A stretch of 5,379 bases of DNA from Clostridiales bacterium (lineage in GTDB: Bacteria > Bacillota > Clostridia > Oscillospirales > JAAYOS01). Under the pieces are notes generated by a model. The model did no database searches, was not told the DNA's origin, and saw only the letters and a list, made by a program, of their open reading frames with translations. The stretch spans positions 1 to 5,379 of the forward strand of contig JAAYMG010000285.1 of assembly GCA_012521525.1 (NCBI GenBank). Reading direction: 5' to 3'. The first letter of the stretch is position 1; the number at the start of each line of letters is the position of its first letter. Shown here piece after piece: positions 5,045-5,379 of the stretch. A program made the translations under genes and the position numbers.

Positions 5045-5379
5045 TTGCGAAGTTCTTTATTGCGTACGAATGAAGAGCTGATACAGATGTATGATCGGCA
5101 TGTCGATACCGTTTACCGCGTCTGCTATATGTTTATGAAAAACAGGGCGGACACGGAGGATATGGTGCAGAATACATTCATCCGCCTGATGAAGGACAAG
5201 ACTGTTTTCCAAAGTGTTGAACACGAAAAGGCCTGGCTCATAAGGACCGCAACGAACCTGTGCAAGGACCACCTCAAGCACTGGTGGAACAGGACGGTGG
5301 GACTTGATGACGCGTCAGAGGTAGCGGTAGAGCAGGCTGTCAACACTGACAGTACCCTTGAAAAGGTGATGTCACTTCC
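5045..5379 (+). CDS. ECF RNA polymerase sigma factor, 3'-truncated by window edge
   Basis: The frame runs open from TTG 5045 to the window end, giving 111 residues of an expected 160-180. Sigma region 2 is complete: LIQMYDRHVDTVYRVCYMFM (residues 12-31), the core-binding segment TEDMVQNTFIRLMKD (37-51), and the -10 recognition segment HEKAWLIRTATNLCKDHLKHWW (60-81). An acidic linker (LDDASEVAVEQAVNTDSTLEKV) leads to region 4, which lies beyond the window. The protein would direct core polymerase to a small regulon, usually under control of a membrane anti-sigma factor encoded next door; that gene, if present, is outside the window. A SigW-like promoter directly upstream suggests that it activates itself. 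The signal and targets are unknown. Region 2 makes the family assignment firm. Confidence 0.93.
   Translation, partial: MRSSLLRTNEELIQMYDRHVDTVYRVCYMFMKNRADTEDMVQNTFIRLMKDKTVFQSVEHEKAWLIRTATNLCKDHLKHWWNRTVGLDDASEVAVEQAVNTDSTLEKVMSL

Overview
The window most likely comes from a Gram-positive, clostridia-type (Firmicutes) chromosome. The evidence is strong purine-rich Shine-Dalgarno sites, two probable TTG starts, a SigW-like promoter pattern in front of an ECF sigma factor, and a set of small proteins (ACT_7-like, DUF1801-like, zinc-ribbon/DUF2007-like) that I associate with such genomes. This is inference; there is no rRNA or marker gene to fix the taxon. All supported genes lie on the + strand.

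Layout. Positions 1-825 hold the 3' part of an aldo/keto reductase resembling YajO, with its catalytic tetrad intact. Two bases after its stop begins a cluster of three short palindromic repeats with core GGGGACGGTTCT (828-943). A GNAT acetyltransferase follows (1005-1445). It is followed by a second cluster of the same repeat in inverted orientation (1534-1658), with decayed and micro-duplicated copies. One 23-bp unit is identical, as an inverted copy, on both sides of the acetyltransferase gene. The second cluster ends just before the ribosome binding site of a 284-residue protein with terpene-cyclase-like QW motifs (1683-2537). Next come a membrane-anchored zinc-ribbon/DUF2007-like protein (2634-3125), an ACT-domain protein (3359-3778) and a zinc-finger plus DUF1801-like protein (3878-4285).

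From 4286 to 5044 there is no gene. This stretch holds a probable terminator (4414-4462), a roughly 300-base low-complexity tract built on TGAC/TGAT/ACAGA words with six ACTGAT-type hexamers (4799-4834), and a candidate ECF-type promoter (4994-5020). The window closes inside an ECF RNA polymerase sigma factor that starts at 5045 and runs off the end.

The genes do not form an obvious pathway. Gaps of about 100-240 bases separate most of them, so they look like single-gene units rather than one operon. I see no convincing new multi-gene system. The most interesting structure is the acetyltransferase gene bracketed by inverted clusters of REP-like palindromes. Second is the probable self-regulating promoter of the sigma factor, with the simple-sequence tract upstream of it.
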